This document shows, one piece after another, positions 35,231-47,937 of a stretch of 64,000 bases of DNA. The translations under genes and the position numbers were made by a program. Position 1 is the first letter of the stretch, and every line of letters starts with the position of its first letter. The stretch is from Sitta carolinensis (taxonomy: Eukaryota; Chordata; Aves; Passeriformes; Sittidae): NCBI GenBank assembly GCA_032173965.1, contig CM063292.1, positions 8,280,001 through 8,344,000 on the forward strand, in the 5' to 3' direction. The notes beneath the pieces were generated by a model. It saw nothing but the letters and a program-made list of their open reading frames with translations. It was not told the origin of the DNA and made no database searches.

Positions 35231-36500
35231 ACAGAATCACAGAATGCTTTGTTTGGAATGGTTCTGATCCCACCCATCCCTGTCAGGGTCCCCTGCCCTG
35301 TGCCAGGGGCTCCCAGCCCCAGTGTCCAGCCTGGCCTTGGGCACTGCCAGGGATCCAGGGGCAGCCCCAGCTGCTCTGGGCACCCTGTGCCAGGGCTGCC
35401 CACCCTGCCAGGGAACAATTCCTGCCCAGGATCCCCCCAGCCCTGCCCTGGGGCACTGCCAGCCCCTCCCTGGCTCCTGCCCCTCCAGCCCTTGCCCATT
35501 GTCTCTCTCCAGCTTTCCTGCAGCTCCTCCAGGCCCTGCCAGGCCACCCTGAGCTGCCCCCAGAGCTTCTCCTGCCCAGGTGAGCACTGCCAGCTGTGCC
35601 AGCCTCTCCTGCCAGCAGAGCTGCTCCAGCCCTGGGCTCATCCTGAGCCTCCCCTGGACTTGCTCAAGCAGTTCCATGTTGTCTTAGTTTGGAAGACAGG
35701 TATTGCTAAGGACAAACAGGACCCTCTCTTGAAATGGAGAATGAAAAAAAAAACCAACAAAACTCCTCTCTCCGAATTGTTATAATTTTAGAATTAAGGG
35801 GCTCTCAGGCGAAGATGTGAGGATATGGATAACAGTTCTTTACCTGTGTTTAGCAAGGCAAAACAGAACAATAACTATGAGATGAACCGCAGACAGAACC
35901 AGGGAAACAGTCAGTTTTCTCTGCTGATGGCACCCTTTCTCCGTTGATGCAGTTCCCGACACAGGCAGCTGTGGTGCAGAGTCCCGGGATGCTGGAGATG
36001 GATCAGGAGCTCCCGGCGGTGGCTGGAGCTGCAGCACGAGTCCCGGCAGGACAGGGGGTGCGGGACACAGCGTGGAGAACACTCGGAGCAGGAGCGAAGG
36101 GACAGCGAGGGGGGCAGGAACTGCAGCGGCTCCTGGCCAGGCAGACAGGGGCCAGGGTCAGGATTGCCGGGACACACACGGAGAGACCGGGGCAGGAAAA
36201 CCCCGAGCTCCGCTCGAGTGGTGCCGGTGAAAAGAGAGATCTCCCCCCGCGCCGTCTGAAAGCCACAGCCTGCTGTGTCTTCTCCCCACAAGCACATCCC
36301 CCAGCAAAAAGTGAAGTCCACGTGCTCCTCCCCTCCCTCCACCTCAGCCACTTCTTTTGTCTTTCTTAACTATCCTTAAGTACCAGAGATCAGTTCCCTG
36401 GCAACTTATGGGAAAAAATTCTACAAGAGAACCCAACCCCCAACACATGTCTCTGCTGTGTTTGGGACCCCAGTAATCCAGCTGTGCTCAACACTCCAGG
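35231..36500 (-). mobile_element. CR1 LINE fragment interrupted by an LTR (copy b)
   Basis: The plus strand starts with the inverted CR1 3' motif (CAGAATCACAGAATG) and then matches copies a and c closely to about 35655. It continues as CR1 antisense (GGACTTGCTCAAGCAGTTCCATGT) into the LTR at 35680. After the LTR, CR1-like sequence resumes at 36446 with the duplicated CATGT and runs through TTTGGGACCCCAG to about 36500. The LTR therefore landed inside an existing CR1. Confidence 0.83.
35680..36445 (-). mobile_element. Antisense solo LTR with 5-bp target duplication (family E)
   Basis: It starts TGTCTTAGTTTGG and ends CCCCCAACA on the plus strand, and is 766 bp long. The exact 5-bp direct repeat CATGT flanks it at 35675-35679 and 36446-36450. 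The inside is AT-rich to about 35930, then GC- and CpG-rich (about 35950-36260), as in many LTR U3 regions. Sense is the minus strand. I recall it as a songbird ERVL-type LTR. A canonical AATAAA is not obvious in the expected R region. Open frames in it (35911-36351 -, 35944-36369 +) are not retroviral proteins. Confidence 0.87.
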
Positions 36501-36574
36501 AAAGATTGCTTTAGCTGATCCTTTACCCAAAATTTACATTAGGAAACATGGCATTCCATAACTAGCAGCTTTTA

Positions 36575-36718
36575 ATGGTTTTTTTTTTTATTATTGTTTT
36601 TTTTTGTTTGCTTGGTCGGTTGGGTTTTGGGGAGTTTGGGGGGTTTTTTTCCGGTGTTTTTTTTTTTTTTTTTTTTGTTGTTGTTTTTGTTGTTGTTGTT
36701 GTTTGTTTGTTTTTGAGA
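36575..36718 (+). repeat. T/G-rich low-complexity tract
   Basis: Long T runs with GTT and GTTT steps and short G runs (TTTGGGGAG, TTTGGGGGG). The composition resembles 12222-12650 and the short stretch at 40240-40280. It may be an antisense A/C-rich tail. Confidence 0.9.
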
Positions 36719-36823
36719 AAAATGCAACATTTGGATCATTCTAGAACAGGAACATTATAAACTAAATTACAGTAATTCTTCCATAAAAATTGCTTTTCAA
36801 GTACTCTCACTATATCAGCATAA

Positions 36824-36845
36824 ATAACTTACATATGTAAGTTAT
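36824..36845. repeat. Perfect 22-bp palindrome
   Basis: ATAACTTACAT is followed directly by its reverse complement, with no loop. Confidence 0.95.
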
Positions 36846-37712
36846 GATACTTATGTACCATTGATAATTATGCGTCCTTGACCAGGACATGTGAAACTTA
36901 AGTTCAATGTTTGGTATTAATACAAAACTTTTCATACATTCTTATTTGAAAGAGGCTTACAGAAATTATCACTGCACTCCTTGAAAGAACCAAGTGTGTA
37001 AAGACAAAGAAATTGCTAAGAAATTCAAAATGAGGTGAGAGTCGCTTCTTCCCAGCTCTAATGCCCCGTGCCATCAGTGCAAGAGCACATCTGTGAACCG
37101 GCACCCCTGGGCAAGTCCCGTACACCCCCACAGCTCCACCAGCTGCAGAGCTGCAACTGCCTTCTCTGCTTGCTGGGTGACTGCAGCGGGGCTGCAGCAG
37201 TGCAGCTTCATCCGTTCGTGCACAGTTACAGGGTAAGGAGAGAGATTCATCCCAAGAGGTTACACTGAAATTTGCCAGGAACTCTTGCTAGGGATTTTCC
37301 TGACCTCAGCACCAGTTTGTCCTGTTGGTTTGCAGCCCTGTACAAGGACTCACAGCCACAGCTGCTCAGGATCTCCCATGAGAGTATCTGAAAGAGTGAG
37401 GGAATACTTTCAGTTTGAGAAATAGAAGGACTCCAGGAATATTTGGTTTTTCAGTTTACATTCCCGATTCCTTGGTGGTACCTCTGCTGACTTGTACAGC
37501 TGTCGAGTACACAGACTGGAGATACTCAGGGCAGGTCTGTTAGCAAAGTGCAGTTCCCTGCCAGCTGCAGCCTCTGCTTGATTTCCTAAATTCTCAATCC
37601 ACTTGAATTGGTGACTGAATCCTTATCACTGCCACTGCTTCCAGCCTCAAACACTTAAATATATGGGGTTTAGTCTTTAAAGTCAGATCACAGATATCAT
37701 ACAGTGAGGGGG

Positions 37713-38008
37713 TGTTGTCCCTTGAAAATCAGCCTTCTGATTTGTTTTAGTATAATGGAGTCAGTTGTCATGAATTGTAAGATAAACAAGAATCATGTTT
37801 GTATTCCTTTGTAAAAGATATCACCTGATGGACTTCTCAAGTGACCAGTGGAGATGGAGAGGTGGGAACTGCTCTGTCCAATCTCTGATCGCTGTCCAGA
37901 AACTGATAGATACGAGGTCAGCAATAAACTGGAGCGCTCTTTTCTTCTTCTCTGCCTAAACCCCTGTTGTGTGTGTTGCTGTGTGTTCCTCTCTGTGTCA
38001 CACTAACA
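37713..38008 (+). mobile_element. Short solo LTR, family A, copy 2
   Basis: About 296 bp, from TGTT to AACA. The poly(A) signal AATAAA lies at 37923-37928. Flanks AGGGGG (37707-37712) and TGGGGG (38009-38014) fit a 6-bp duplication with one change. Relative to 5676-5959 it has about 13 substitutions and an extra 12 bp in the GT-rich U5. Confidence 0.82.
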
Positions 38009-38014
38009 TGGGGG

Positions 38015-40853
38015 TACAAAGACCCTCCCTCCCCAAAGGGTCAGCTGAACAACTGGCTACGTCTGCAACTCCTCTCTGAAAAGCACAAACACCTCAGTCA
38101 AACCTCCAAGATCACCCTCTTCCCTTTCCCCTCTGAGAAAAGGAGAGGGGAAGGAGAGAACCTGAGCCTGCCGAGACCTCTCGGCTTCCAGGGAGATGAG
38201 CAGTGTCAGGAAACAGCAGATTTCCTTCTCTCACACACCAAGGAACCTCTGGGAGATGGGCTGCGTTGAAACACAGCAAACCCAGGGCACGACTCTGGAA
38301 AAAGCCACAGTGGGCACAATCAAATCTGCATTTTCTTCACAATCACACCAGTGGCTTGTCCAGTGGATCCTCATCAAGAATTAAACCTAAATATAGCATT
38401 GCCTTCTGAGTAAAGACCATATTAAAGTGTTTGAAATGTCAAACATGTAAAATAATTACAGCATCATGTTGATTACATATTTATAAGTCTCCCTTTCAAA
38501 GTTGCAAAGAAATCATGCATCAAGCCTCTCAAGACTTGCTGTACTAACAAGCTAAAACTAAGATTATAGCACCATCTACTGATTTCATTCCTAATTTTTG
38601 CTTAAATGACAGTGCTATTTTCCCATTTGAAGCCAAAAAGAATAGTGCAGGCAGAAAACAAATTCTTAGTCCTACTGAGCCTGTTTTGACAATAGGAGAA
38701 AAATCCCAAAGCCTCTGCCCAGATGACAAGAGGGGTTTTGTTTGGGGGTACACAGCTTGCACACAGCCCACGTTAAAATAAAACCAGAGGGTCACAGAAT
38801 TCCAATCAGTGAGAACCAGCAGTTATTGAAACATCAGCATGAACACCTGAGAGTCCAGACAGAGATGTGTAAAAGACAGCAAGATTAAAAAAAACACATC
38901 TTAAAAAACAAGGAAAACAAAGAAAACCCAAAATAATTTTTTTAAAAAATTGAAAATGCACCCAAGAAAATGCACACACAAAAAAACTTAATGCAGGGTA
39001 GAGCAAAGTATATTTAAGATAATTTTCAGCTACTTTTGCATTCTTAACCACTCCTTTCTGTCTCTGCTTGATTCTTACCTTAGTTCTTAATTTCTTTAGT
39101 TTCTGAAGCATTCCAAAGGGAATCGAGTACTATATTCTTAAACTGCAAATTCTCTCTTTTGATTCTCTAAGTCTGGTAAGCATAAGGAGATAATTCACAG
39201 TAATAATCATTTGCCAGTAATATTTAAAGACAACCTCATTTTGGCCTGAGAGCATCAAGTCAAAAGATGAGGCCCCCCTGGATTTCCCTGTGTTGTGCTG
39301 TTGGGGTTTAAAAATGGGATATACACAGAATAAACCTAGTTGGGATATCTGTGCTATCACTTTATCCAAGATTTTTTTGTGCAAATATTGATGACAAAAA
39401 ATTAAATTATAATTGTCCCTAATGAACAGTCCATGACAAGAAAAGCCCTGATGCAAAAGAGCAACAACAAAGATATAGATGTGGATATATAAACCAAATA
39501 CAGATGCTATAGATGGGTGAAAAGCAACATTTGATAGCACTAAAACCTATGGTAAATAATGTTAGTGGAAGATATTTAATAGCAATAAATATTATATTAT
39601 ATAAATATTCCCCCATGGCTGGGGGAATACTTTGCAGCATCCATAAGAAACTGAACTTTTTGTAAGAGAAAACACTTTTTGATCCTGGTTTTTCCTTTCC
39701 TAAATTCAGGCAGTTTTATTTATATGAACACAGATTTAGGTATTTTTATTGGTGTTTGATTCCCTGTGCCATCATATTTTGATTGAAATCTAGTAAAAAG
39801 TTGTTTAATAAAACAAATCACTATTGAGGAGTATCGAGTTACAATCAAAAAGATTAAATTTTGAATTCCTACACTTTAACCAGACAATGAAATTTTTTAA
39901 TTAAGCTGGAAATATTAATTATTAACCTAAAAGACCTTCAAAAATTCCCTCTTAAATAGAATTGCCGAACACTGGCCTTAACCCAAATCAACAAAGACGA
40001 GAGTTAAAAATAGGTTCGTGGGTCTTTTTAAGTAAATAGTCACAGTCTTTTTAAGTACTGAAGAAAAAGGAACAGCACATTTAATTGTTTTGACCTTTTT
40101 ACGAGCCAGAACTCTTTTAAAGGATGCAAAGCAAAAATTATCTATTACTGCAACGCAGGAGGTAGACAAGCAGTGACACAAGAGAAAAACACTCTTTGAA
40201 TCATTGCTCTCAAATCTATTGCATTCTTAAAAACACTGGATTTGGTTTTGTTGGGGTTTTTTGGGTTTGGTTTTTTTCTGAATCTACAACGTTCCCACGT
40301 GTTTGTGATGAATTTAGCAAAGCAGCCAGGTTCTGTCAGGGAGCTGCCAAGGCAGGGGCTGGGTCAGGGACAGCAGGCAGACATCTGCAGCTCCTGCCAA
40401 GGCAGAGCAGGCAGCAGCACTGCAGGTCATGCTCACAGCTACAGGCAGCTGCAAACAAAGCTTTCCAAAGAAAACCTTCCAAACAAAACCTTCTAAACAA
40501 AACCTTCCAGGCAGCGCATTAGACTGTGCAGGGGAGCTGGGATCTCAGAACCACGCTGTAAAAACTCAAAATCAAAATGAATTTTAGGAGAAGTGTGCCA
40601 GACTTTCCCCTCCCCTGTGTGCTGCTCCTGGGAGCTATAAGACAATACAAATGCAATTTGCACTTGAACCAGATGTTTCAACCTGAGGCAATGTGAAATT
40701 ATTTCCCATTCCTTAGCACTCCTCTAATGGATTCGAAGCACTGCAGTGCTTTTCTGAAGTGCTACAGGTAGACAAATTGGGATGGAAAAAAGCACGTGCT
40801 TCCTACAGCAGTTCTAAAGCATCTCTCTTTGGACAGGAGTGAGGGAAATACCC
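38015..40853. other. AT-rich non-coding DNA
   Basis: No element recognised. A purine-rich patch lies near 38133-38160, an A-rich stretch at 38885-38990, and a short G/T-rich stretch at 40240-40280. Confidence 0.55.
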
Positions 40854-41000
40854 AGAATCACAGAGGGTTCAGGCTGGAAGGGACCTTAAAGCTGATCTAG
40901 TGCCACCCCTGCCATGGGCACCTCCCCACCATTCCAGGGTCTCCAGGCCCTGTCCAGCCTTGGACACCCCCAAGGATCCAGGGGCAGCCACAACTTCTAT
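40854..41000 (-). mobile_element. CR1 LINE 3' fragment (copy e)
   Basis: AGAATCACAGAGGGTTCAGG and then GGAAGGGACCTTAAAG are the inverted CR1 tail. It continues to GGGGCAGCCACAACTTCTAT. It is nearer to the ordinary avian CR1 consensus than the GC-rich copies a to d, so probably a different subfamily. Confidence 0.87.
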
Positions 41001-42114
41001 ATAATCTTATAGGAAGTTCTGTGCTAAAAATCAGGCAGGTTATCAAACCACTGACCCAAAGAAAATCTTCCAATTTTTCCATCTGACCTGTATCTAAAAG
41101 CTGCCCTGGTGAGGCAGGTTTAGCCCCAGCCCCTGAGGTCCAGCCTTTTCCCCCCCAGTTTTCTGTGTAAGGCATTTCTCTGCCCTTATTTTACCTTATC
41201 CATAACTGCTACGAGAAGACAGGTTAAACACCTAAGTATTTACATCTCTCTAAATTAATAAGCAATTTTAAAAAAGACTAAATTCAAAAGTGTGCCTGAA
41301 CTATGCAGGGCAGCAGCTGGCTACAGCTATAGATATTAATACATCCTTTTTTAATTCTCTGAATAAGCACTACAGACTTGCATTTACATTATCTTTAATG
41401 CTAATTTTAGACCTTAGTTATAATGGCTTCATGGAGACTTGCAAAACTTCTTTCCTCTAAGAGCTTTTACACGTGGGGTTTCATTCTTTTCTCCAGTTTC
41501 TTTTTTTGGTTGCAAATGCCATGACCCCCCATGATCCTGCACAGAACACTTCTCATGTACATCATGACAAGTGTAACAATGCAGGCTGCCAGTTCCACTG
41601 CACTCCAGAGTCACAGGAGCACACCAAAGGAATTTTCTACGTGTTACCTACAGCATTTCACTGTGATTGAAGTGGTACCCAACTCTGAAATACCAATAGT
41701 CTTGAGAGGTCATGTCAGTGATAAAATAATGAGCGGCGGGTTCCTGTGCACTTTAGAACTAAAATATAAAAAATGATGAAATCACATTGTAGGCATAAAT
41801 TAACAGGGTTCATTGCTTTCTATTGATTCCTTTATTTACCATCAGCATTTCAAATCCACTCCTCTGCTAACTGCAATAGTCATGGTTTGTTTCCTTTATC
41901 CCTCCCACTACTAAGTTACTCAGAGCATCCCTCGTGTTTCCAGCAACTACAAAGAAACACATGCACTTCTGCTCTTATGGTGGAAAAAACACGTTGCCTG
42001 TGCCCTGCCTGCTCTGCCCTAGGAACCCGAGCTTTACTGTGCACATGCTGGACAAGTTCCACTGTAAGTGCATCAGTGATGATGGTCCACATCCAGCTGG
42101 AACCTCTCTAGAGA
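41001..42114. other. Non-coding DNA
   Basis: AT-rich unique sequence. Short frames at 41473-41670 and 41887-42111 are not recognised. Confidence 0.5.
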
Positions 42115-42965
42115 GATTCTCCAGGAACCACTACTGGACCCACTCCTGTCCAGTGTCTTCATGGAGGATCTGGATGAGGGGCTGGGGGCACCCTGGGCAG
42201 TTCACTGCTAACATCAGGGTGGGTGAGTGGCAGTGTGTATCTGCTGGAAGCAGGAAGGCTCTGCAGAGGGTCTGGGCAGGCTGATCCTTGGCTGAGGCGT
42301 GGCAAGGAGGCAGGGCACAGGGAGCGCAGGTCGGAGCGGCAGGCAAGGGAGCCGGGCAGGGGCTCAGGGAGCCGGGCAGGCACAGGGAGCCGGGCAGGGG
42401 CCAGGGGGCGGGCAGGGCACAGGGAGCCGCAGGGCACAGGGATCGTGCAGGGGCACAGGGAGCCGGGCAGGGGCTCAGGGAGCCGGGCAGGGGCACAGGG
42501 AGCCGGGCAGGGGCACAGGGAGCCGGGCAGGGGCTCAGGGAGCCGGGCAGGGGTCAGGGAGCCGGGCAGGGGCACAGGGAGCCGGGCAGGGGCACAGGGA
42601 GCCGGGCAGGGGCTCAGGGAGCCGGGCAGGGGCTCAGCCTGGAGCACAGGAGGCTCAGGGGACCTGCTGGCTCTGCACAGCTCCTGCCAGGAGGGCACAG
42701 CCGGGGGCTCTGGCACAGGCACAGGCACAGGAGCAGAGGGAACGGCCTGAGCTGGGCCAGGCAGGCTCAGGGGGCACCTGAGCAGGAATTTGCCCATGGC
42801 AAGGGTGGGCAGCCTTGGCAGGGCTGCCCAGGCAGGGGTGCAGTGCCCATCCCTGGGCTGTGCCAGGAAGGGCTGGAGGTGGCACCCAGAGCTCTGGGCT
42901 GGGCACAGGGTGGGCACAGCTGGGGCTGGAGGGGCTGGGAGGGCTCCTGCAGCCTCACTGGCTCT
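42115..42965 (+). mobile_element. CR1 LINE fragment with internal array (copy g)
   Basis: Sense orientation. CTGGACCCACTCCTGTCCAG, TCTTCATGGAGGATCTGGAT and AGGAAGGCTCTGCAGAGGGT are characteristic of CR1 ORF2 near its end. After the array (42341-42637) the sequence runs through a 3'-UTR-like part with CCCATCCCTGGGCTGTGCC. The left boundary is approximate. Confidence 0.8.
42341..42637 (+). repeat. CR1-internal minisatellite, about 13-15 units of ~20 bp
   Basis: Copies of GGGAGCCGGGCAGGGG are separated by CACA or CTCA. This is the reverse complement of the array at 21908-22285. Two or three units at the left are degenerate. Confidence 0.93.
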
Positions 42966-43635
42966 GGGAGTCTTCCACCAGCTTCAATGAGCTCCTCGCC
43001 TGAACCTACAATATTTGACAAATACCAATTTCTCAAATTAGAATTCGTGCCCCTAGTATCCTGTAAGAAATTCATACCCTGAATTCCTGTAAGATTTTTT
43101 TCCAGTGTTGGGCTTTTCCTCCTGATGCAAACTTTCCACGCCCCCCCCGGATAACTAAAGGGGAAATACCAGACTCATTATAGGTCATAGATCATTTCCC
43201 CAGTAAACATTCGAATTTCACTGTGGAACTCGTCAAAAAATTAGAGGATGGCAATATTTTTATTTTGTTTCAAGCCTAACAGACTTGTTCTAGGGAAAGG
43301 TTCTTGACATTTGGAATGAGTTGTGAGACTTGGAGAGCGAGCTCAGCTTGGCAGAGCGATAAGCTGACTGAGTGGCAATAATAGATTAAAAGGTGTAGGA
43401 AAAATATGATTTGAACCAGACTTGAAAAGCATTTTAAGACAGCCATGAAGAAGTATGAATGTTAAATCAGAGAGGTGAGGGAAGCAGCATGGCTCTTTCC
43501 TAGAAGACAAGATTGTTCAAGCTTTTTTTTGCCCTTTTGAAAAGGCAGATATAGGTGAGAGGGAAATATGTCGCACTGGCCTGGCCAAAAGGCAAACTCC
43601 ATATAAAATGTCTTATTTTTTAAAAGTTTCTCACA

Positions 43636-43690
<55 letters not shown>

Positions 43691-46690
43691 AAAAACAAAA
43701 AAAAAAAAAAAAACAAAAAAAAAAAAAAAAAAAAAAAACAAAAAAAAACAAAAAAAACAAAACAACGTTCCATACTGGGAAGAAATTTGTCCATATTTGC
43801 AAATGTTTAAAAAAACAATCAACTATAACAGTTAAGATTATTAACTGGATTGAAAGTTTTAAGGAGTCAGTTTTCATTCACACCAGTATTTAGGGACAAC
43901 GTTTTTGTCATATTCCCTGAATTGCCAGGCCCCAACAAAATCACCTCCCTCCCTCAACTGCAGTCCGATGCTGTGTCACCATAAATTGATCCAAAGCAAC
44001 TATTCCATCAAAACCCACATGAGCTGCAATAGATATAAAAATAAATGGGGTGGGTTTTCCCCTACCTCTGTGTGAAGAGAAGCAATTTCAGTGAAAACAA
44101 GGAGAGTTGAAAAAGCCTGTATAAACTTAAATGAAGATAGTTAAACTTCTTTTCACATCTGTGAAATAAGTTTAACAAATTACTCCATTCATTTCCATGA
44201 TGAATGGCTCCTCCTGTGCCAGCTCTTTACTGCATCTAGCAAGGAAGAATTCAGCTTTTACATGCTTCTGCAGTTGTTTTCCCCTTCCCTTTTGTTCTGA
44301 TGCTTAGTATCCATATTTTCAGTGGAAAAATCTGACAACTATCATATGCCAAAGAAGTGATAATTAGTCTTATATGACTGTCTTTATGCTGTCTGGGCTT
44401 TTCTAAACTCATTTTCACGCAATTACCTAATCCACTGTTATACAGCCTCTTTCAAAATGAGAGGGGTTTCTTTTCCATTTAAGTACAGGATTAAAAGGAT
44501 TTTTCCAGGTTTTTAAAGATTCATACATCTTAGAAAGACTGCAATAAGGTCAGACCAAACAGATTTAATTCTTGCTTTCTAGTGGAGCAGAAACAAGAAA
44601 CCAGAATGCAGATAAGTACCCTAATCCAATTATAAACCTAAATTTCCAAACATTTGCCTCAGCTTCACTTTAATAGTATTTTAAAGATTATACAAACTAA
44701 GGAAAAACGTTCCCAAACTGCTGGAAAATTCAACACAACTACTCACGGAGTATCTAGCAACCAACAAAGCAATAATTCACCAATTATTCTTTCCTAACTT
44801 TTCCATTTGGAAATAGCAGGAGACAATTGGAGATAAAGCGTTATATCAGCTGAGGGTGGAATTTCAAGCAGCCTAACAGGACTCTTTAAGGGCTGGATTA
44901 ACCAAGTAGCATGTGCAAATTTCAAAGCCTCAAAACTCTGGCTAGATTTAAGTACAACTGAATTCTATACCTATCTACTGAAAACTTTTAAGGAACAGAT
45001 TGCCATATGTTTATTTCAATAAAATTCCATCGAGAATGAGCTTGCTGTTGCTGGCACACACCACCAGGCACATTTACAAAGGCAAGAGACAGCCAGAAGC
45101 CAACCCCAAGCCAGTCCCTGCACAGACAGCCCAACAATCCCATCCTGTGCATCCCTGGGAGCATTGTCCCAGTGCTAAGCAATAAAACACCCTTTCTCAA
45201 TTTTCAGGGTGATTATTCCACCTGTTGCATTACAGAACTACCTAACTGGAGAATTTAACAGGTGGCTGCTGCTACTTGTTCCTCTACAAGCCATTACTAC
45301 AAAAAAAAACATAAATAATATTTTTTACACACAATCAACAGGGATTAGCCAGAGAATACCTATTGAACTGGGCTGTACTGGGAGGCTTGGTGGAATAATT
45401 AATGGATCCTAGAATTTAGATTAGACTTTTGCATGATGGGCATTGAACTGCTGAGAACCTGCTGCATTTAGGGCACGCACAGGACGAGAACTCTGCACAC
45501 CAAGAGAGCTTTAAGCACTATACAGCAGTTGATCCTGATAATTCCACACAACTTTCTGTGATCCTTTAGTGAATCTGGACCACAGACACTGAAATTCTAC
45601 TCCTGCTTCCCTTTAAGCAAAAGAGCACAAATGTATCTTTACAAGTTCAAAAACGATGACTTCGTGGTGTCATCCAAAGGACATTTAGGAAATTTTATTC
45701 TCTACTTCAATACATTCCTCCTGCATGACTAGCCAAGCAATCCTAATAGTCTGTGGTGTGATCCACTTTTCAAGATCTTTCTCCTATAAAGTACCTTAAT
45801 ATTGTCCAAGTCATGTAAGCCAATTGGACATAGTACAGTAAATTAAAGCATGGTTACAAAATAAGATACCATTTACTATTTCCTTAATGATTGCCACTGA
45901 ATGGGGTTTTCTGCATCATGACCAGGTTGAAGTCAGTATTTAAATTAATTATGACAGCCATATAAATTAGACATAAGAGACTTCTAAAGCTAATTAGAGT
46001 CTGAGAGTTTTAATTTGATGTCTGTCTTGGTATAATATCTGCTTTATGGATTAAATTAATAAAATTAAGACTGCATCATTATAAATTTCCACTTTCATAG
46101 TTCCATAAGTTTTACAATTACATGCTATATTTGAATGATAATTGGATGAAACAAAATCATTATGTTCATGTCTGCTTTTCCAAAGACTTAAAAATAATAT
46201 TCCCTGTTTTCCTCCCTTCCTAAAAGTCATAGCTGCTGTAGTGATCCCAATCCAAAGAGCAGTGCACAGCAAGGGTCACCTTCAATACAGGATCTGTACA
46301 CTGCTCACTGTTCCAGCAATAACACCACTTGTAGCTTTTGCCTTTATCAGACTCCAGCAAATTGTTATGTGACCATGATTGTTACGTGAAAGAACAAATG
46401 ATAAATGAATTCTTTCTGTCAACAAAGCCCACCTCCAATCTCTGAAGAGGGAAGAAGCAGCTTCTCTTCATGGTCAGAATTTCTCAGAAGGCTGTGCCCT
46501 GAGCAAAGCCTTGTTCAGTGCTAGAGCAGGAATTCCCAGGGTCTGTGTAAATCTCTGCTGTTCTCTGGTCCTTTACTGCTTTACTGGCAGGAAACACCAT
46601 TGGAAATATGACATTCAGGAGCCTTCCTGGATGGGATCATAAGGAACCAGCAGGTTATGGTATGGAGTTACTGGGTTGTATTTTATGGAG
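42966..46690. other. AT-rich non-coding DNA
   Basis: No gene recognised. It contains the long A-rich tract at 43638-43765. Frames at 43462-43877 are translations of that tract. Confidence 0.55.
43638..43765 (+). repeat. Long poly(A)/A-rich tract
   Basis: An unbroken run of 52 A is followed by A runs separated by single C. Such length is prone to sequencing and assembly length error. The upstream 500 bp is not recognised as a retrocopy. Confidence 0.95.
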
Positions 46691-47261
46691 CATCACAGAA
46701 TGGGTTGGGTTGGGAGGGACCCCAAAGCTCACTCATCCCACCCATCCCTGTCAGGGCCCCTGCCCTGTGCCAGGGGCTCCCAGCCCCAGTGTCCAGCCTG
46801 GCCTTGGGCACTGCCAGGGATCCAGGGGCAGCCCCAGCCGCTCTGGGCACCCTGTGCCAGGGCTGTCCACCCTGCCAGGGAACAATTCCTGCCCAGGATC
46901 CCCCCAGCCCTGCCCTGGGGCACTGCCAGCCCCTCCCTGGCTCCTGCCCCTCCAGCCCTTGCCCATTGTCTCTCTCCAGCTTTCCTGCAGCTCCTCCAGG
47001 CCCTGCCAGGCCACCCTGAGCTGCCCCCAGAGCTTCTCCTGCCCAGGTGAGCACTGCCAGCTGTGCCAGCCTCTCCTGCCAGCAGAGCTGCTCCAGCCCT
47101 GGGCTCATCCTGAGCCTCCCCTGGGCTCTGCCAGCAGCTCCAGCTCCCTGCTGGGCTGGCCCAGGCTGGGGCAGTGTCCGGGGGCTCTGCCGGGCACAGG
47201 GGCAGGATCCCCTGCCCTGCTGCCCCGGGCTCAGCCCAGGGCCGGCTCTGGGCTCCCCGGG
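46691..47261 (-). mobile_element. CR1 LINE 3' fragment, GC-rich subfamily (copy c)
   Basis: It starts with CATCACAGAATGGGTTGGG and follows copy a almost base for base to GGGGCAG near 47177, then extends about 85 bp further into the element. Copies a, b, c and d therefore share one source lineage. Confidence 0.88.
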
Positions 47262-47937
47262 ACCACTGACAGTTCAACCTGCCCAACCTGTGCTTTTGAA
47301 CCAGCATTTCTGATTCAGATAGTTTGCAGTAACAGGAAATAAGTAACAGTTATAATTAAGCAAAAAACCTTGGGTCAATTCCTTTCCTTCTTCAGCAGTA
47401 AGGACTCTGCAATTTCATTCATTTACATCCACATGTTCTGCTTTGTCTCCTGTTGCTCAGGGGCTCTGCATGCTCTGTCCAGATCACACTGAGTCATTTA
47501 CCCAGCTATACCTTATCTTCCATTTGATGGCCTGGCATGCTGATAGGACATACAGAAACCTGACACATTAAGCATAACAGTTGCTGATATCATACACAAA
47601 TTGAGATTATGCTCTACTATCACCTACATATCACAGCCCTGTGTTTTGAAAGAGAACTTTAGGAGATTCTGTGGAAAACATACTTCAAGTGAAGAAAACA
47701 CTTATTTTACTTTTAAATGGGGACATAACATCTGTGACAAAGGATCATAATCTCAGGCTGAAGATTTGCTTTTGACATTTGTATTTTCACAGGCAATTAA
47801 AATTTAATTTGGCCTATGATGAAAAGCAAATCCTTTTATCCCATACTTGCAGTCACAAGGGGAACATATTGCATTAGAAAGCAGTACTGTAGCTTAAGGT
47901 TTCATATTTGACATTTTTGACATCATGAAAAAATTAA

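Larger units (their letters stand above)
36501..37706. other. Non-coding DNA with a T/G-rich tract
   Basis: It contains a T/G-rich tract (36575-36718) and a perfect 22-bp palindrome (36824-36845). A frame at 37068-37268 is followed by a GGTAAGG donor-like site, but nothing in it resembles a known exon. Confidence 0.5.

Noticed and set aside
35911..36369. Possible retroviral or host protein frames in the GC-rich part of LTR E
   Set aside because: The region is LTR U3 by position and is bounded by target duplications. LTRs of this type do not encode gag, pol or env.
37068..37268. Candidate exon followed by a GGTAAGG donor-like site
   Set aside because: No recognisable protein similarity and no matching acceptor or partner exon could be identified.
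42159..43082. Frames of 252 and 264 codons
   Set aside because: They run through the CR1-borne 20-bp minisatellite.
43462..43877. Phenylalanine- or lysine-rich frames
   Set aside because: Translations of the long A-rich tract.
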